From positions 1 to 8,010 of the forward strand of contig CAYGUK010000148.1 of NCBI GenBank assembly GCA_964352985.1: a DNA stretch of 8,010 nucleotides, given 5' to 3'. The notes beneath the pieces were generated by a model. The model searched no databases. It saw only the letters and a program-made list of their open reading frames with translations, and was not told the DNA's origin. How positions within the stretch are numbered: position 1 is the first letter of the stretch; every line of letters begins with the position of its first letter. The DNA is from CAYGUK01 sp964352985 (GTDB taxonomy: Bacteria; Pseudomonadota; Gammaproteobacteria; JAHCLG01). Positions 5,653 to 8,010 of the stretch are shown here, piece by piece. A program made the position numbers and the translations under genes.

Positions 5653-7083
5653 TTAACCGGTAAGACATTTTCTTTCGTTAGATGGCGGTATTGCCATTTC
5701 TTCACGATATTTTGCTACAGTTCTACGTGCAACATGAATGCCTTCCTTTTCTAACAATTGAGTAATTTTATTATCACTCAATGGTTTTAATGTATTTTCA
5801 TTTGCGATTAATTTTTTAATCATCGCTCGTATTGCAGTTGATGAACAAGTTAATCCATCATCAGTATTAAGATGACTGGAGAAAAAATATTTTAACTCAA
5901 AAACACCACGTGGTGTAAGCATGTATTTTTGTGTGGTAATACGAGATATCGTCGATTCATGCATGCCTAGATCATCTGCGACTGTTTGGAGAATGAGTGG
6001 TTTCATAAACTCTTCACCCTGATCTAAAAAATCTTTTTGATGTTTAATAATATTAATAGCGACATTAAGCAGTGTATCATTACGACTGGTTAAACTTTTA
6101 ATAAACCATCTTGCTTCTTGCATATGGTCGTGTAAAAAAGTGTAATCGGTACTGTTATTTTTTGGAACAAGATTAGTATATTCTGGATTAATTCTAATCT
6201 TTGGTAGAGCTTCTTTATTAAAAGAAACATGCCACTCGTTATTACGTTTGCTCACAATTAAGTCTGGAATAACATATTCTGTGTCATCAGGTGTAATCGA
6301 GGTTCCAGGTTTTGGATTGAGAGTTTGTATTAGCTTGATGGTTTTTGCAAGTTGGCTTTCTCTAAATTTTGCTTCTTTTATAATTTGTCGATAATCATGA
6401 TGCCCCAGTAAATCTAAATAATGTGTGATGATAATTTCAGCATCAAAACGAAATGGCGTATCTGGAGGTAAGTGTCTTAATTGTATTAATAAGCATTCTT
6501 GCAAATTTCTTGCACCAACACCTGTTGGATCATAATTATGAATTTGACGGAGCACTGCTTCTACTTCATCAAGTTCAATATCTTCATTATCAGCAAAATT
6601 ATGGTGAATTTCTTCAAGTGAACAAGTTAGAAAACCTTCATCATTTATGGCATCGATGATAGCAGTTGCAATAGCTTGATCGACTTCTGAAAAATGAGAC
6701 ATTTTCATTTGCCACAATAAATGTTCTGTCAAATTGGTTTTACTTTCACGTTGTATCTCAAAAGTTTGATTATCATTTTTAGCTAAAGATGAACTGTTGG
6801 GATAAAAATCTTCCCACTGACTATCCGTCGCGAATTCACTTGGTAATTGATCAGTATCTAGTGCAACAGCCTTATCGGGTGATTCCTCTTCAGGTATTTC
6901 ATCTTTGTGATCCAAATCATTAACGATTTCCTCAAGGTATTCAAGTAATGGGTTTTGTTCAATAGCTTGTTCGATTTCTTGACGCAATTCTTGACTGGAT
7001 AATTGGAGTAATTTTATTGCTTGTTGCAACTGCGGCGTTAAGGCTAGATGTTGGCTTAGTTTTGTCTGTAAGGTTTGTTTCAT
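5653..7083 (-). CDS. rpoN: RNA polymerase sigma-54 factor
   Basis: RpoN directs core RNA polymerase to -24/-12 promoters and needs AAA+ enhancer-binding proteins to open them. At 476 residues it is full length (477 in E. coli). The N-terminus (about 1-50) is the Gln/Leu-rich activator-interacting region I, with QHLALTPQLQQAIKLLQLSS. An acidic region II follows (about 50-100), then the core-binding domain (about 110-300). A helix-turn-helix (LQTVADDLGMHESTISRIT, around 365-385) and the RpoN box ARRTVAKYRE (452-461), which reads the -24 element, complete it. The ATG at 7083 has no strong Shine-Dalgarno. The usual upstream neighbours in gammaproteobacteria, lptA-lptB, are not present; an unknown gene lies there instead. 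Confidence 0.97.
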   Translation of the reverse strand: MKQTLQTKLSQHLALTPQLQQAIKLLQLSSQELRQEIEQAIEQNPLLEYLEEIVNDLDHKDEIPEEESPDKAVALDTDQLPSEFATDSQWEDFYPNSSSLAKNDNQTFEIQRESKTNLTEHLLWQMKMSHFSEVDQAIATAIIDAINDEGFLTCSLEEIHHNFADNEDIELDEVEAVLRQIHNYDPTGVGARNLQECLLIQLRHLPPDTPFRFDAEIIITHYLDLLGHHDYRQIIKEAKFRESQLAKTIKLIQTLNPKPGTSITPDDTEYVIPDLIVSKRNNEWHVSFNKEALPKIRINPEYTNLVPKNNSTDYTFLHDHMQEARWFIKSLTSRNDTLLNVAINIIKHQKDFLDQGEEFMKPLILQTVADDLGMHESTISRITTQKYMLTPRGVFELKYFFSSHLNTDDGLTCSSTAIRAMIKKLIANENTLKPLSDNKITQLLEKEGIHVARRTVAKYREEMAIPPSNERKCLTG

Positions 7084-7167
7084 AAAGAGCTTAAATCATC
7101 CAATTATTATAAGTTTAACCCATGAATGCATTATTATCATTATTTAGACTTAATTTTATCTAAACAA
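7084..7167 (-). promoter_or_regulatory. rpoN: Candidate rpoN promoter region
   Basis: Two weak candidates read toward rpoN. One is a perfect TATAAT (7111-7106) without a good -35, which would give a leader of about 15 nt. The other is TTGTTT (7167-7162), 17 bp, AATAAT (7144-7139). A 6-bp inverted repeat, tttaga (7143-7148) and tctaaa (7159-7164), overlaps the second candidate and could be an operator. The rest of this 254-bp gap holds nothing else I can support. Confidence 0.35.
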
Positions 7168-7337
7168 TTCAGCGAAGTAAAAATTATAAAAAGGCATATT
7201 TTCAGCATGTTACGATGTGTGCTGACTTTTTGTGGCTATGGTGTGTGACAGATTTGAGCCTAAGTGAAATGCTTTATCAGAGTAATATATTTGGTTTTAA
7301 TTAGGTTGCATTAAAAGGGACGTGGATGAAAGTCAAC

Positions 7338-8010
7338 TTATGCCCTAATATTACGTGCAACTAAGCTTCGATTTCGCCCATAATCATACCCCAAAATATC
7401 ACGAGTTATGTCAAATATTTCTTTTAACTGTCCTGGTTGTATATCTGTAAAATTCACTGATTCAGGATCAAAAGCCTGATCAATTTTTTGAATATCATCT
7501 GCTGAAATTATATTGTTTTTAAGTAAAGGTTCTAATGATTGCTTTAATTGAGTATGGTCGTGGGGGAGTTTTACGAGATGACATAAACGTTCAACATACT
7601 TACTTACTGAGAAATATTTTCCAGTTGTAATCATTATCGATACAATTGTTTGGATTAAATGATCACAATGAGACGTAAACAAACTTTCATCCAAAGCAAA
7701 TAATTTTTTGACGATACTTAAATTATCAATTGAAATAAACCAATATATTTTATCGTAAACACCATTTCGCCAAAAAAGTTGATGCAATTTATCATGATCG
7801 AAATGGCCCAAGTTTTGTTTTTTATTTTGATGCATGCTACTAAATTGCAAGGCAAGCATGATTAATCTTAAATTGTTGTCTTCTGTTTCAGCTTCAGCTA
7901 AGGTATTGATCATTAAATCTAAAATAGAAAGAGTCTTATCATAAAAAAAAAGACAAGACCAACAAGATTTTGAGCAAGATTCAACGCTTATTTTAATTTG
8001 TTGACGAATT
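7338..8010 (-). CDS. Unrecognised helical protein, C-terminal part (5' partial)
   Basis: I do not recognise this protein. An ATG at 7913 would give 191 residues, but it has no Shine-Dalgarno and the same frame stays open upstream to the window edge (about 223 residues visible). The true start is therefore probably outside the window. The extra upstream stretch includes a cysteine cluster, SCSKSCWSC, followed by LFFYDKTLSILDL, which could be a metal-binding site or chance. The rest looks mostly alpha-helical, with no clear signal peptide, transmembrane helix or catalytic motif. The stop is TAA at 7340-7338, 254 bp upstream of rpoN on the same strand, and I see no strong terminator between. It occupies the place where lptB usually lies. 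Confidence 0.65.
   Translation of the reverse strand, partial: IRQQIKISVESCSKSCWSCLFFYDKTLSILDLMINTLAEAETEDNNLRLIMLALQFSSMHQNKKQNLGHFDHDKLHQLFWRNGVYDKIYWFISIDNLSIVKKLFALDESLFTSHCDHLIQTIVSIMITTGKYFSVSKYVERLCHLVKLPHDHTQLKQSLEPLLKNNIISADDIQKIDQAFDPESVNFTDIQPGQLKEIFDITRDILGYDYGRNRSLVARNIRA

Noticed and set aside
6453..6659. Open + strand frame inside rpoN
   Set aside because: Antisense to a conserved rpoN region with low-complexity His/Leu translation; a shadow frame.
7203..7231. Hairpin (cagcatg/tgtgctg) followed by five T on the + strand, as for a small RNA end
   Set aside because: The stem includes two G-T pairs, no convincing + strand promoter lies upstream, and no + gene needs a terminator here.
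7215..7304. Possible 29-codon + strand ORF in the spacer upstream of rpoN
   Set aside because: No Shine-Dalgarno, no recognisable motif, and such short frames are expected by chance.

Overview
This 8,010-bp window is AT-rich, densely coded bacterial DNA. It looks like a gammaproteobacterium with a small or host-adapted genome. The evidence is a PmbA/TldE gene, an rpoN-hpf block, and a regulatory phosphotransferase set (HPr kinase, mannose-type EIIA, HPr) in the order known from beta/gammaproteobacteria. Base composition and the odd cysteine-rich or unrecognised proteins would suit Legionellales (Legionella/Coxiella/Rickettsiella relatives), but that placement is inference. No mobile element, tRNA, rRNA or CRISPR array was seen.

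Layout. The left end (1-1318, + strand) holds the C-terminal half of pmbA (tldE), then a small unrecognised gene at 845-1318. That protein has a WH...NNC arrangement reminiscent of circularly permuted papain-like hydrolases. An AT-only hairpin at 1323-1352 separates it from the rest of the window, which is all on the - strand.

Reading down the - strand from the right edge: a partial unknown gene (7338 to the edge), a 254-bp spacer with candidate promoters, rpoN (sigma-54), hpf (ribosome hibernation), a hairpin with a U-tract, and a short hprK containing only the catalytic domain. Then come a sigma-70-like promoter, a 15-codon leader ORF, the mannose-class EIIA gene and the HPr gene. A separate promoter next drives a GCS2-type glutamate-cysteine ligase-like gene followed closely by an AspA/AstE-like zinc amidohydrolase gene.

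How the genes may work together. HPr carries both the EI-phosphorylated histidine (H15) and the HprK-target serine (S46). EIIA has its active histidine (H10), and HprK keeps its full active site. With no EIIB/EIIC or enzyme I in the window, this looks like a regulatory (non-transporting) phosphorelay linked to sigma-54 and ribosome dormancy. The rapZ gene often found after hprK is absent here. The GCS2-like/AspA-like pair forms an amide-making and amide-hydrolysing cassette of unknown substrate.

The most interesting points are the HprK without its N-terminal domain, the missing rapZ with a promoter and leader ORF in its place, the ligase/hydrolase pair, and the small His/Cys protein.
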